From assembly GCA_023488435.1 (NCBI GenBank), contig JAMDCK010000009.1, positions 1-54,704 on the forward strand: a stretch of 54,704 bases of DNA, read 5' to 3'. Source of the DNA: Actinomycetota bacterium. Lineage in GTDB: Bacteria > Actinomycetota > Coriobacteriia > Anaerosomatales > UBA912. The notes beneath the pieces were generated by a model. That model was not told the DNA's origin. It did no database searches and saw nothing but the letters and a program-made list of their open reading frames with translations. The translations under genes and the position numbers were made by a program. Positions 8,641 to 17,115 of the stretch are shown piece by piece; the stretch's first letter is position 1, and each line of letters opens with the position of its first letter.

Positions 8641-9983
8641 GGTCGCCTACCGCATGCTTTGAGCAGGGTATCAGCCATATGTGCGAGCATCTCGTCGGTC
8701 ATCCCGGGGTACACGCCGATCCAGAAGGCGTCGCGCATGATGCGGTCGGTGTTGAGCAGCTCGCCAACGACCCTGTAGCCGACGGCACGCTCGCGCATGC
8801 GGTCGAAGACCGGCTGGCGCACCATGTTGCCCGCGAAGAGCATGCGGGTCTGGACACCGGCGGCCTCGGCGGCGGCAACGAGCTCGTCGCGCGTGACGGG
8901 CGCCTCGGGCTCGACGGTCATCAGGAACCCGAACCAGCTCGCGTCGGCCCCTTCGGCGGTCTTTGGTAGCAGGATGATGTCCGCAAGGGACTTCAGCGCC
9001 TCGGCGAGGAGCGCATGGTTGCGTCGGCGACTTTCGACGAATCCCGGCAGCTTGTCGAGTTGCGCAACGCCGACGGCCGCCTGACCTTCGGTGGCCTTGA
9101 GGTTGAAACCGAACTCGGTGTAGACGTACTTGTGGTCGTAGCCGGGCGGCAGTAGGCCGAACTGCTGCGAGAAACGTCTGCCACACACGTTGTCCCGGCC
9201 CGAGGGGCAGACGCAATCGCGCCCCCAATCGCGCATCGAGAGCATGATGGCGGCGAGTTCGTCGTTATCGGTGTAGACTGCCCCGCCTTCGCCGGTGGTC
9301 ATATGATGTGGCGGGTAGAAGCTCGATGTCCCGATGTCGCCGAAGGTCCCGGTCTTGCGGCCGTGGTACTCGCTTCCCAGCGAGTCGCAGTTGTCCTCGA
9401 TGAGCCACAGCCCATGCGCGTCGCAGAATCCGCGGACGGCGCCGATGTCGAACGGGTTGCCCAGCGTATGCGCGAGTATGACCGCCTTGGTCTTGGGCGA
9501 TAAGGCCTGCTCCATCTGCTCCACGTCGATGTTGCATGTCCCGAGCTCCACATCGACGAAGACCGGGACCGCGCCAAGCTGCACGATCGGGGCGACCGTC
9601 GTGGGGAATCCGGCGGCCACGGTGATGACCTCGTCGCCGGGGGTAAGGCGGCGTTCGCCGAGCCTCTCACTGGTGAGTGCGGCCACCGCCAGCAGGTTGG
9701 CGCTCGAACCCGAGTTCACGAAGAGCGTGTGCTTGATGCCCAGGTACTGTCCGAGCCTGCGCTCGAACTCCTCGGAATACCGGCCGTAGGTGAGCCAGAA
9801 ATCGAGCGATGAGTCGACCAGGTTGACGATCTCGCGCTCGTCGAAGACCCGACCGGCATAGCTGATGCGCGACTTGCCGGGGATGAACTCCGGCGCTTGC
9901 GCAAAGCGGGCCTCGTGATACTTTCGAGTCAGGGCGAGGATCTCGCTGCGTATCTCCTCGGGGTTGCCGGAACCGCTGCTCAC
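8637..9983 (-). CDS. ddhC: CDP-4-dehydro-6-deoxyglucose 3-dehydrase (E1, RfbH family)
   Basis: A 448-residue PMP and [2Fe-2S] enzyme that removes the C3 hydroxyl of CDP-4-keto-6-deoxyglucose. Two features identify it within the sugar aminotransferase fold. The PLP lysine is replaced by histidine in 'SFYPPHHMTTGEGG' (H226), and the cluster ligands follow C-x57-C-x1-C-x7-C exactly (C199, C257, C259, C267). Catalysis needs a flavin/iron-sulfur reductase (E3, DdhD), which is not in this window. The start is GTG at 9983 with AAAGG 7 bases upstream; a longer frame to 10046 overlaps ddhB. It lies 13 bases after ddhB and overlaps the thiamine-enzyme gene by 4. Confidence 0.93.
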   Translation of the reverse strand: MSSGSGNPEEIRSEILALTRKYHEARFAQAPEFIPGKSRISYAGRVFDEREIVNLVDSSLDFWLTYGRYSEEFERRLGQYLGIKHTLFVNSGSSANLLAVAALTSERLGERRLTPGDEVITVAAGFPTTVAPIVQLGAVPVFVDVELGTCNIDVEQMEQALSPKTKAVILAHTLGNPFDIGAVRGFCDAHGLWLIEDNCDSLGSEYHGRKTGTFGDIGTSSFYPPHHMTTGEGGAVYTDNDELAAIMLSMRDWGRDCVCPSGRDNVCGRRFSQQFGLLPPGYDHKYVYTEFGFNLKATEGQAAVGVAQLDKLPGFVESRRRNHALLAEALKSLADIILLPKTAEGADASWFGFLMTVEPEAPVTRDELVAAAEAAGVQTRMLFAGNMVRQPVFDRMRERAVGYRVVGELLNTDRIMRDAFWIGVYPGMTDEMLAHMADTLLKACGRRP

Positions 9984-9996
9984 AGGTGCACCTTTC

Positions 9997-11124
9997 TCAA
10001 CGTTGATCGATCCACGAAGCGCCAGCCTGGGCGGCCGTGCACACATAGGTTGCGATATCCTCTGCGACGAGATCCTCGGCAGCGGAGCCGTCGGCGAAAG
10101 CGCGGTACCACTGCACGGTCCGCTCGACGCTCTGCTCGAAGCCCCATAGCGGGCGCCAATCGAGCTCGCGGTCGGCCTTGCCGATGGCTAGTCTGAGGTG
10201 GGTCGCCTCATGTGGCTGCCGGTCGGGGGCGTGCGCATGCCAGTCGCCGTGGCCCCACGCCGCGCAGAAGTGCTCGACGACCTCGCCGACGGTGCGGATC
10301 TCCCCGACATCGGGGCCGAAGTTGAATGCGCCCGCGGCCTGCGGTTCGCGAAGCGACATCGCTGCGAGGTGCAGGTACCCGCCGAGCGGCTCAAGGACGT
10401 GCTGCCACGGCCGGGTCGATGCCGGGTTGCGGATCTCGACCGACTCACCGGCTCCAAGGGCTCGCACGCAATCTGGCACCAGGCGGTCCTCGGCCCAATC
10501 CCCGCCGCCGATGACGTTGCCCGCACGCGCAGTCGACACCGCTGACGCACCCGGTCCGCCGAAAAACGACGACCGATACGAAGCCGTCACAATCTCCGCG
10601 GCAGCCTTGCTGGCGCTGTAGGGGTCATGACCGCCCAGCGGGGAATCCTCGGCGAACGGCTCAGCGGTCTCCGGATTCGCATAGACCTTGTCGGTGGTGA
10701 CGTTGAGCACGACCCTGCAATCGCTCGATGCGCGGACCGCCTCGAGCAGGTTGACCACGCCCATGACGTTCGTCTCGAAGGTGTAGGGGGTCTCGGCGTA
10801 ACTCCTGCGCACCAGCGGCTGGGCGGCCAGGTGCAAGACGATCTCGGGCCGGACCTCAGCGATCAGCGCTGCGACCTTCTGCGCATCGCGCACGTCGCCG
10901 AAGCGGCTGTCCAGCGAGCGGGCCAGGTCGAGCTCGGTAAAGAGCGACGGCGTGGTGTCCGGCGGCAACGCAAAGCCGGTCACTTCGGCGCCCAGATCGA
11001 GCAGCCAACGCGAAAGCCACGAGCCCTTGAAGCCCGTGTGCCCTGTCACGAGCACCCTTTTGCCGCGGAATGCATCGCCGAAGAGCCTCGGCGAGTCAGA
11101 GGCTGAGGTTACCAAACCTTCCAC
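9997..11124 (-). CDS. ddhB: CDP-glucose 4,6-dehydratase
   Basis: A 375-residue extended short-chain dehydrogenase. The NAD site is 'VLVTGHTGFKGSWLSRWLLD', where the H-T-G-F-K-G-S-W signature is typical of the CDP-glucose enzyme. The active site has 'LNVTTDKVYANPE' and Y-x3-K in 'DPYSASKAAAE', with 'RAGNVIGGGDWAEDRLVPD' marking the substrate pocket. It converts CDP-glucose to CDP-4-keto-6-deoxyglucose, feeding DdhC. The start is GTG at 11124 with AGGAG about 7 bases upstream, which makes it overlap ddhA by 16 bases. The order ddhA-ddhB-ddhC is the same as in Yersinia and Salmonella 3,6-dideoxyhexose clusters. Confidence 0.93.
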   Translation of the reverse strand: MEGLVTSASDSPRLFGDAFRGKRVLVTGHTGFKGSWLSRWLLDLGAEVTGFALPPDTTPSLFTELDLARSLDSRFGDVRDAQKVAALIAEVRPEIVLHLAAQPLVRRSYAETPYTFETNVMGVVNLLEAVRASSDCRVVLNVTTDKVYANPETAEPFAEDSPLGGHDPYSASKAAAEIVTASYRSSFFGGPGASAVSTARAGNVIGGGDWAEDRLVPDCVRALGAGESVEIRNPASTRPWQHVLEPLGGYLHLAAMSLREPQAAGAFNFGPDVGEIRTVGEVVEHFCAAWGHGDWHAHAPDRQPHEATHLRLAIGKADRELDWRPLWGFEQSVERTVQWYRAFADGSAAEDLVAEDIATYVCTAAQAGASWIDQR

Positions 11125-11879
11125 GGCGCCTCTCCTGAATCCCACAAAGCCTCCAGGTGCATCTTGTCACGCAGGGTGTCCATCGGCTGCCAGAAGCCCG
11201 TGTGCTTGTAGGCGCCCAACTGTCCATCGCGCGCCAGCGATTCGAGCGGCTCGCGCTCCAATATCGTGTGATCGTCGACGAGCCTGCCAAGGACCTCGGG
11301 CTCCAGCACGAAGAAGCCGCCGTTGACCCAATCCCCGTCGCCGAGCAGCTTCTCTCGGAAGTTCGCGACGCTGTCGTTGGAGCCGAGCTCAAGGGCACCG
11401 AAGCGGCCCGATGGCAGCACCGCAGTCAGCGTGCCGAGGCGCCCTGAGGAGCGATGGAAGTCGATGAGTCGCCCGATGTCGATGTCCGCGACGCCGTCGC
11501 CGTAGGTGAGCATGAAGGTCTGATCGCCGATGAATGAGGCGACGCGCTTCAGGCGTCCGCCGGTCATTGAGTCCTGCCCGGTGTCGACGATCGTCACGCG
11601 CCAGGGCTCGTTGCCGTCCTGGTGCACCTCGGTAGAGTGCGTGCAAAGATCGAAGGTCACGTCGCAGTTGTGCAGCCAGTAGTTGTGGAAGTACTCCTTG
11701 ATTTGGTAGCCCTTGTAGCCAGCGCATATGATGAAATCGTTGAAGCCATAGTGGCTGTAGCCCTTCATGATATGCCAGAGGATCGGCTTGTCACCGACCT
11801 CGGCCATAGGCTTGGGTCGCGTGCCCGTCTCCTCCGAAAGGCGTGTCCCCATTCCGCCTGCCAGGATCACAACCTTCAT
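11109..11879 (-). CDS. ddhA: Glucose-1-phosphate cytidylyltransferase
   Basis: A 256-residue nucleotidyltransferase, matching the 257 residues usual for RfbF/DdhA. It begins 'MKVVILAGGMGTRLSEETG', continues with the 'RPKPMAEVGDKPILWHIMK' activation segment, and has 'FMLTYGDGVADIDI' with the catalytic aspartate pair. It makes CDP-glucose from CTP and glucose-1-phosphate, the first step of the CDP-deoxysugar route. The ATG at 11879 has AAAGGAG 8 bases upstream, which decides against the longer frame to 11945. It follows the RmlD-like gene by 13 bases and overlaps ddhB. Confidence 0.95.
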   Translation of the reverse strand: MKVVILAGGMGTRLSEETGTRPKPMAEVGDKPILWHIMKGYSHYGFNDFIICAGYKGYQIKEYFHNYWLHNCDVTFDLCTHSTEVHQDGNEPWRVTIVDTGQDSMTGGRLKRVASFIGDQTFMLTYGDGVADIDIGRLIDFHRSSGRLGTLTAVLPSGRFGALELGSNDSVANFREKLLGDGDWVNGGFFVLEPEVLGRLVDDHTILEREPLESLARDGQLGAYKHTGFWQPMDTLRDKMHLEALWDSGEAPWKVW

Positions 11880-11892
11880 CCGCGGGCTCCTT

Positions 11893-12783
11893 TCACGAAC
11901 CGTCGTATAAGCCTTCCGCCGTCTGCCACTCCTGTGCCAGCTCACTCAGCATCTCATCCCAGCTCGGGGGCGTCCAGCCGGTGCGCTCACGGAATCGCGT
12001 GCTGTCGAGCGAGCGGTCGATCACGGGCTCGTCGACCGAGGTGACCTCGACCTCCCACCCCAGATACCCCGCAAGTTTGGTGAGCAACGTGTGCTTGTCG
12101 ATCGGCTCGGCAGAGAGCTGCCACAGGCCGCTAAGCGTGGGGTCCGGCATCACGACGTCGCGCACCACCTCGACCAGCGCCCGAGTCGAAAGTCCGCTGA
12201 ACACGGCGTGCGTGTAGCCCTTGAGCGACTCGTGGCGATTCGCCGCGAACCAGCCGAGAAGCCCTGTCGGCTCGCCAAGCTGCCAGCCGATGATCGAAGT
12301 GCGCAGCGTCACTACGTGGGGGCTGTCGCCCACCTCGCCCAGCAGTTTCGATCGTCCGTACAGGTCGAAGGCGTCGGGCACGTCGGTCTCGGCGTATCCG
12401 CCGCGCGAGCCGGAGAACACGCAGTCGGTACTCACGTGCGCCAGGCGCGCGCCCACACGGGCGCAGGCGTCTGCAAGCGTGTGGGGCCACAGGCTGTTGA
12501 TGGTGATCGACGGGATCGCGTCCTTCGCTTCAGCCCGCTGCTTGATCACGCCGACCGCATTGATTACGAAGTCCGGGCGGACCCGCTCGAGCAAGTCATA
12601 GGCGGATTCGGGCCTCATCGCCTCCAGGCCGTCGACCACCGGCACCGCTTCGAGTCCCAGCGACGCAAGGTCCCGGGCGTCTCGGCAGGCAGCTACCACC
12701 TCGAAGTCGGGGGCCAGCACGCGCACCGCCTGATGCCCGAGCATCCCGCTGGCGCCGACCACAAGGATTCGCGGCCCGCTCAT
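11893..12783 (-). CDS. RmlD/WbvR-like nucleotide-sugar 4-reductase (SDR)
   Basis: A 296-residue extended SDR. 'ILVVGASGMLGHQAVRVL' is the NAD(P) motif, 'HVSTDCVFSGSRGGYAE' holds the catalytic Thr-Asp region and 'FDLYGRSKLLGE' the Y-x3-K. It resembles dTDP-4-dehydrorhamnose reductase and the UDP-sugar reductase WbvR. It lacks the C-terminal cupin domain of CapF, so if it works with the neighbouring CapE-like and WecB-like enzymes, the likely product series is UDP-L-rhamnosamine/quinovosamine rather than UDP-L-fucosamine. That product call is inference. The ATG overlaps the WecB-like stop by 4 bases. No rmlA, rmlB or rmlC is nearby, arguing against dTDP-rhamnose. Confidence 0.82.
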   Translation of the reverse strand: MSGPRILVVGASGMLGHQAVRVLAPDFEVVAACRDARDLASLGLEAVPVVDGLEAMRPESAYDLLERVRPDFVINAVGVIKQRAEAKDAIPSITINSLWPHTLADACARVGARLAHVSTDCVFSGSRGGYAETDVPDAFDLYGRSKLLGEVGDSPHVVTLRTSIIGWQLGEPTGLLGWFAANRHESLKGYTHAVFSGLSTRALVEVVRDVVMPDPTLSGLWQLSAEPIDKHTLLTKLAGYLGWEVEVTSVDEPVIDRSLDSTRFRERTGWTPPSWDEMLSELAQEWQTAEGLYDGS

Positions 12784-13853
12784 GCGATGCCCAGAACGAT
12801 GCGCGCCACGATGTCCGAGACGTTGTCAGCCATGTACTCGGCGGGTGGCGTCCAGGTGCCGCCCGAGTGCAGCGAAAGCTCGATCGCTGGCAGTATGCGG
12901 CTGGCCTCGACGCCCGCCAAGATGTTGCTGCCGCACTCGATGGTCTCCGGGCGCTCGGTGACATCGCGAAGCGTCACGGTCGGCACGCCGAAGATACAGC
13001 ACTCCTCCTGCACCGTGCCGCTGTCCGAAAGCACGCAGAAGGCGTCCTTCTCCAGGCGCACGAAGTCGAAGAGGCCCAATGGCGAGATGAAGGTCACGTT
13101 GCCTGCATCGATCCCGAACTCGCGCATCTTATCGGCGGTTCGGGGGTGCAGCGACGCCAGCGCGGGGATTCCGTATTTGTCGACGGCTGCATTGAGCGCA
13201 GCCACGAGCGATGCGAGTCGCTCGGGTACGTCGACGGTCTCGGCCCTGTGGGCCGTGACCAGGAAGTATCGGCCGGGCTCGACTCCGTGCTCCGTGAACG
13301 GGTCCGCAGCCTCGATCCGCCCATCGTAATGGTCGAGTACCTCTTTGATCGGGTTGCCGGTGACGTAGATGCGCTGCCGCTCGACGCCCTCGCGGACAAG
13401 GTTGGCGGCACTGCGATGCGTGTATGGCAGCAGCACCGAGCTGGAGTGGTCGATAACCCGGCGATTGATCTCCTCGGGCACCGAATCGTCGTAGCAGCGG
13501 TTGCCGGCCTCCATGTGGCACACCCGGATGCCCATCCGTTTGGCGATGATCGCGGCCAGGCCGGTGTTGGTATCGCCGAGCACCAGCACGGTGTCGGGCT
13601 TGTGCTCCGCGAGCACCGCCTCGGTCTTGGCGAGTATCTGCCCGATTTGATCGCCGAAGCCGTTGCCGCGCACCCCCATGTACACGTCAGGCTCGCGCAC
13701 GCCGAGTTCTCGGAAGAACACTCCGCTCAGACGGTCATCGTAGTTCTGGCCGGTGTGGACCAGGACGTGGTCGCAGTTGGCGTCCAGGGCCTCAATGACG
13801 CGCGAAAGCCTGATGATCTCCGGGCGCGTTCCCAGAAGAGTGAGCACCTTCAT
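12780..13853 (-). CDS. UDP-N-acetylglucosamine 2-epimerase family (WecB/CapG/WbvD-like)
   Basis: A 357-residue GT-B fold epimerase. 'VLTLLGTRPEIIRLSRVI' opens the protein, followed by 'VHTGQNYDDRLSGVFF', 'LVLGDTNTGLAAIIAKR' and 'CHMEAGNRCYDDSVPEEINR', all hallmarks of the 2-epimerase family. The C-terminal 'LSDSGTVQEECCIFGVPTV' binds UDP. The gene lies between a CapE-like dehydratase and a 4-reductase, so it probably epimerises the C2 of the 6-deoxy intermediate. The ATG at 13853 is chosen over ATG 13862 because GGAGG is 10 bases before the first and only 1 before the second. A longer frame reaching 14147 is antiparallel-like sequence within the capE-like gene and has no family match. Confidence 0.88.
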   Translation of the reverse strand: MKVLTLLGTRPEIIRLSRVIEALDANCDHVLVHTGQNYDDRLSGVFFRELGVREPDVYMGVRGNGFGDQIGQILAKTEAVLAEHKPDTVLVLGDTNTGLAAIIAKRMGIRVCHMEAGNRCYDDSVPEEINRRVIDHSSSVLLPYTHRSAANLVREGVERQRIYVTGNPIKEVLDHYDGRIEAADPFTEHGVEPGRYFLVTAHRAETVDVPERLASLVAALNAAVDKYGIPALASLHPRTADKMREFGIDAGNVTFISPLGLFDFVRLEKDAFCVLSDSGTVQEECCIFGVPTVTLRDVTERPETIECGSNILAGVEASRILPAIELSLHSGGTWTPPAEYMADNVSDIVARIVLGIA

Positions 13854-13858
13854 CCGTC

Positions 13859-14902
13859 TCATGCCTCCAGGTAGCGGTTGTCCATCGCCGAAGGGACCTT
13901 CTGCCTGAGGAACTCGCCCAGCTCGGACAGGTCCATCAGCGAGCCCTCGCTGCTGTACTCGCCGACGAGCGCTGGCGCATCGACGTGGTCCGCCAGCTCC
14001 GGCAGCATCGCGCGCAGGGCATAGTAGCCTTCTTCTCCCCAGACCGTCCGGGTCGCCTCTTCCTCGGAGAGCAGCGACTCGTGGATCTTCTCTCCCGGGC
14101 GGATGCCGGTAATCCCGGTCTCGATCGGGCGGTCGCCGATTAGACACGCTGCAAGCTCGGTCATCTTCGCACTGGGACAGCGCGGGATGTAGGTTTCACC
14201 GGGCTCGGCGGAACGCACCGCGGCCAGGATCGTATCGACTGCGTCATCGAGCGTGAGCAGGAATCGCGTCATCTCCGCAGTCGTGATTGTCACGGGTCCG
14301 CCAGCGGCAATCTGCTCGAGGAAGAGCGGGACCACCGAGCCGCGGGACGCAAGCACGTTACCGTAGCGCGCTGCGATGAATCGCGTCTGCGGGGCCCTGA
14401 GGTTGCCCTCGATGTAGATCCGCTCCTGGATTGCCTTGGTCATCCCCATGACGTTGACGGGCTTGCACGCCTTGTCGGTGGAGATCCCGACCACTGTTTC
14501 GACCGGCAGGTCGTTCTGCGCGATGACGCGCACGAGGTTCTCGGCACCTTCAATGTTGGTGCGGCAAGCCTCCCAAGGGAAGTACTCGCAGCTAGGCACC
14601 TGCTTGAGGGCGGCTGCGGCAAAGACGATGTCGGCGCCTTTGACTGCCCGAAGCAAGCTGGCCTCATCACGCACATCGCCAATCATGAACCTGAGTGCGT
14701 GCTTGGAGTTCTCAAAAATGATCTCATCAGTTGCTGTCGTACGCCGCATGAAGTCGAGGCGCATGAAGTGCTGCTTGGCCTCGTCACGCGAGAAGACGGT
14801 CACGCTCGCGGGAAGGCCCTCGGCACCGCAGAGCAGCCGCTTAGCGAGCGCTTGACCCAGTGAGCCGGTGCCTCCGGTGATCAGGATGTTCTTACCCTCC
14901 AT
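13859..14902 (-). CDS. UDP-GlcNAc 4,6-dehydratase (CapE/WbjB-like)
   Basis: A 347-residue SDR of the CapD/CapE group. The nucleotide motif is 'ILITGGTGSLGQALAKRLL', followed by 'VFSRDEAKQHFMRLDF'. The active region 'GISTDKACKPVNVMGMTKA' shows the methionine-x3-lysine (M-G-M-T-K) that replaces Y-x3-K in this subfamily. It removes water from UDP-GlcNAc, with or without C5 inversion, giving the 4-keto-6-deoxy sugar used by the next two genes. The start is uncertain: ATG 14902 fits the family's N-terminus, while TTG 14914 has AAGGAGG 4 bases upstream. The gene begins about 20 bases after galU. Confidence 0.87.
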   Translation of the reverse strand: MEGKNILITGGTGSLGQALAKRLLCGAEGLPASVTVFSRDEAKQHFMRLDFMRRTTATDEIIFENSKHALRFMIGDVRDEASLLRAVKGADIVFAAAALKQVPSCEYFPWEACRTNIEGAENLVRVIAQNDLPVETVVGISTDKACKPVNVMGMTKAIQERIYIEGNLRAPQTRFIAARYGNVLASRGSVVPLFLEQIAAGGPVTITTAEMTRFLLTLDDAVDTILAAVRSAEPGETYIPRCPSAKMTELAACLIGDRPIETGITGIRPGEKIHESLLSEEEATRTVWGEEGYYALRAMLPELADHVDAPALVGEYSSEGSLMDLSELGEFLRQKVPSAMDNRYLEA

Positions 14903-14924
14903 GGCTGCCGTCAAGATGCCTCCT

Positions 14925-15788
14925 TCAGTCACTGTCGAGCGAAGTCAACCTGCGGATACTCTCCCGCATCTGATCGCCGAACTTCTCGTCCTGGAGCGCA
15001 AGAGAGACGTTGGCCTCCAGCCATGAAATCATGTCCCCGGTATCATAACTGAGGCAGTCGATGGTGACGGCGAACAGCTCCTCTTTGCGTAACAACTGCC
15101 GAAGGGCGTCCGTGAGCTGGATCTCCCCGCCACGACCGGCGTCGACCTTGGGTAGGATCTCCATGATCGTCGGCGTCAACAGATATCTGCCGAAGATCGC
15201 AAGGTTACTAGGTGCTTCGTTGGCCGGGGGCTTCTCTACGAGATCGTTTATCTCCCACACTCCGGGCTCTACCTCTCTGCCCGAAATGATTCCGTACCGA
15301 GATACCTTGTTCGACTCGACCGGCACCACCCAAACGACCGACCCCCCGTACTTCTCGTGGACTTCCTTCATCCGGGGCAGGCAATCGTTATGCGGCACTA
15401 GGACGTCGCCAAGCATCACGAAGAACGGATCGGGCCCAACGAAGGGCGCACCGCACAAGACGGCGTCACCCAGTCCGCGCGGTGTCTTCTGCCGAACGTA
15501 GAAGATCTGGGCGAGCTCGGAAATCCTACGGATCTCGCGCACCTTCTGCGTGTTGCCTGAGCGCTCCAGCATATCCTCGAGCTCTAGGGACCGGTCGAAG
15601 TGGTCCTCGATGGCGCGCTTGCCTCGGCCGGTGATGAGCAGGATGTCTTCGGCGCCTCCAGCCACCGCCTCCTCGACCACATACTGAATTACGGGCTTCT
15701 CGACCACAGGCAGCATCTCTTTGGGCTGCGACTTGGTCACCGGCAAGAACCTGGTGCCCAATCCAGCAGCGGGAATGATGACCTTCAT
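14925..15788 (-). CDS. galU: UTP--glucose-1-phosphate uridylyltransferase
   Basis: A 287-residue nucleotidyltransferase with 'MKVIIPAAGLGTRFLPVTKS' and 'QPKEMLPVVEKPVIQYVVEE' at the N-terminus, 'FFVMLGDVLVPHNDCL' in the centre and 'YGIISGREVEPGVWEINDLV' further on, all standard for GalU. It makes UDP-glucose for glycan synthesis. AGGAGGAG lies about 10 bases before the ATG. Only 15 bases separate it from hemL, so it may be transcribed from the heme operon as well as from a local promoter. I see no terminator in that gap. Confidence 0.95.
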   Translation of the reverse strand: MKVIIPAAGLGTRFLPVTKSQPKEMLPVVEKPVIQYVVEEAVAGGAEDILLITGRGKRAIEDHFDRSLELEDMLERSGNTQKVREIRRISELAQIFYVRQKTPRGLGDAVLCGAPFVGPDPFFVMLGDVLVPHNDCLPRMKEVHEKYGGSVVWVVPVESNKVSRYGIISGREVEPGVWEINDLVEKPPANEAPSNLAIFGRYLLTPTIMEILPKVDAGRGGEIQLTDALRQLLRKEELFAVTIDCLSYDTGDMISWLEANVSLALQDEKFGDQMRESIRRLTSLDSD

Positions 15789-15803
15789 CGGATCGGGCTC
15801 CTC

Positions 15804-17087
15804 CTATACCGTCTTGAGCACGCGGGCGGCCGCGGCTATGAACCGCTCGATGTCCTCATCGCTGTGAGCGAGCGACACGAACGTCGCCTCGAACTGACTG
15901 GGCGCCAGAGCGAAGCCCTCGTCGAGCATTCCTCGGAAGAATGCGGCGTACCTCTCGGTGTTCGAAGTCGACGCGGTCGACCAATTCGAGACCTCAAGGT
16001 GCGTGAAGAACATGCACGACATCGAGCCTACGCGAGTGCAGAAGGTGTGTACTGCGGCGTCACCGGCTGCCCGGCACAATCCGTCGGCGAGCTTCTTGCC
16101 CTTGCGCTCCAACTCCTCGTAGACGCCTGGCGCGCTCAAGGCTTCGATGGTCGCCAGCCCGGCCACCATCGCCACCGGATTGCCCGAAAGCGTGCCGGCC
16201 TGATAGACAGGACCCACCGGCGCCAGGTGCTCCATGATCTCGCGCTTCCCGCCGAAAGCCCCCACCGGGAAACCTCCGCCGATGATCTTGCCCATCGTGG
16301 TCAGGTCCGGGGTCACGCCGTAGTGCTCCTGCGCCCCGCCGAGAGCCACGCGGAATCCCGTGATCACCTCGTCGAAGATCAGCACGACTCCGTGTGCGTC
16401 GCACAGCGCGCGCAATCCCGCCAGGTATCCGGGTGCGGGCGGCACCACTCCCATGTTGCCCGCGATGGGCTCGAGGATGATCGCCGCCACCTGTCCTGTC
16501 CAGGCTTCGAGCGCTTCCTCGACCGCGGACAGGTCGTTGTACGGCAGCACGATCGTGTCGGCCGCGGCTCCTGCGGTGACTCCGGGTGTACCCGGAATCC
16601 CAAGCGTCAACAGCCCAGATCCGGCCGCCACCAACAGCGCGTCGGAGTGACCGTGGTAGTTACCGTCGAACTTGATGAACTTCTCGCGGCCGGTGTACCC
16701 GCGCGCCAGCCGAAGCGCGCTCATCGTCGCCTCTGTGCCGCTTGAGACGAAGCGCACCATCTCGACGCTTGGAACTGCCGAGATGACCGCCTCGGCGAGT
16801 CGGGTCTCGGCACACGTCGGCGCGCCGTAGCTGGTACCCTTGTCGAGCTGCTCGCGCACTCTGTCGAGGACCACATCGGGGGCGTGGCCGAGGATCATCG
16901 GCCCCCAAGAGGCCACGAAGTCGACGTACTCGCGCCCGTCGATGTCCCAGACGCGTGATCCCTTGGCCCTATCAACGAACCTGGGCTCCATCCCGACACT
17001 GCGAAAAGCCCTGACGGGCGAGTTGACGCCTCCAGGGATGACATCGCAGGCGGCCTTGAACGAATCGCTCGAATTACCGTGGGTCAT
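15804..17087 (-). CDS. hemL: Glutamate-1-semialdehyde 2,1-aminomutase
   Basis: A 427-residue class III aminotransferase that converts glutamate-1-semialdehyde to 5-aminolevulinate, the second step of the C5 route. The PLP lysine is K267 in 'TTMGKIIGGGFPVGAFGG', 'VVLIFDEVITGFRVALGGAQ' carries the cofactor-binding aspartate and 'VIPGGVNSPVRAF' is the family's N-terminal signature. The ATG has AAAGGGGA about 9 bases upstream. It is the last heme gene of the run, 28 bases after the AhbD-like gene. With hemA in the same run, it shows that aminolevulinate is made from glutamyl-tRNA. Confidence 0.96.
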   Translation of the reverse strand: MTHGNSSDSFKAACDVIPGGVNSPVRAFRSVGMEPRFVDRAKGSRVWDIDGREYVDFVASWGPMILGHAPDVVLDRVREQLDKGTSYGAPTCAETRLAEAVISAVPSVEMVRFVSSGTEATMSALRLARGYTGREKFIKFDGNYHGHSDALLVAAGSGLLTLGIPGTPGVTAGAAADTIVLPYNDLSAVEEALEAWTGQVAAIILEPIAGNMGVVPPAPGYLAGLRALCDAHGVVLIFDEVITGFRVALGGAQEHYGVTPDLTTMGKIIGGGFPVGAFGGKREIMEHLAPVGPVYQAGTLSGNPVAMVAGLATIEALSAPGVYEELERKGKKLADGLCRAAGDAAVHTFCTRVGSMSCMFFTHLEVSNWSTASTSNTERYAAFFRGMLDEGFALAPSQFEATFVSLAHSDEDIERFIAAAARVLKTV

Positions 17088-17115
17088 GGCAGCAGATTCC
17101 CCTTTCTCATCGGGC

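Noticed and set aside
12091-13329. Long plus-strand reading frame (412 codons) opposite the RmlD-like and WecB-like genes
   Set aside because: Its translation is Arg/His-rich with no family motif, and both minus-strand genes have clear conserved motifs. It is a codon shadow of high GC.
15600-16745. Plus-strand frame opposite galU and hemL (381 codons)
   Set aside because: Shadow of two well-identified genes, with no ribosome site or motif.
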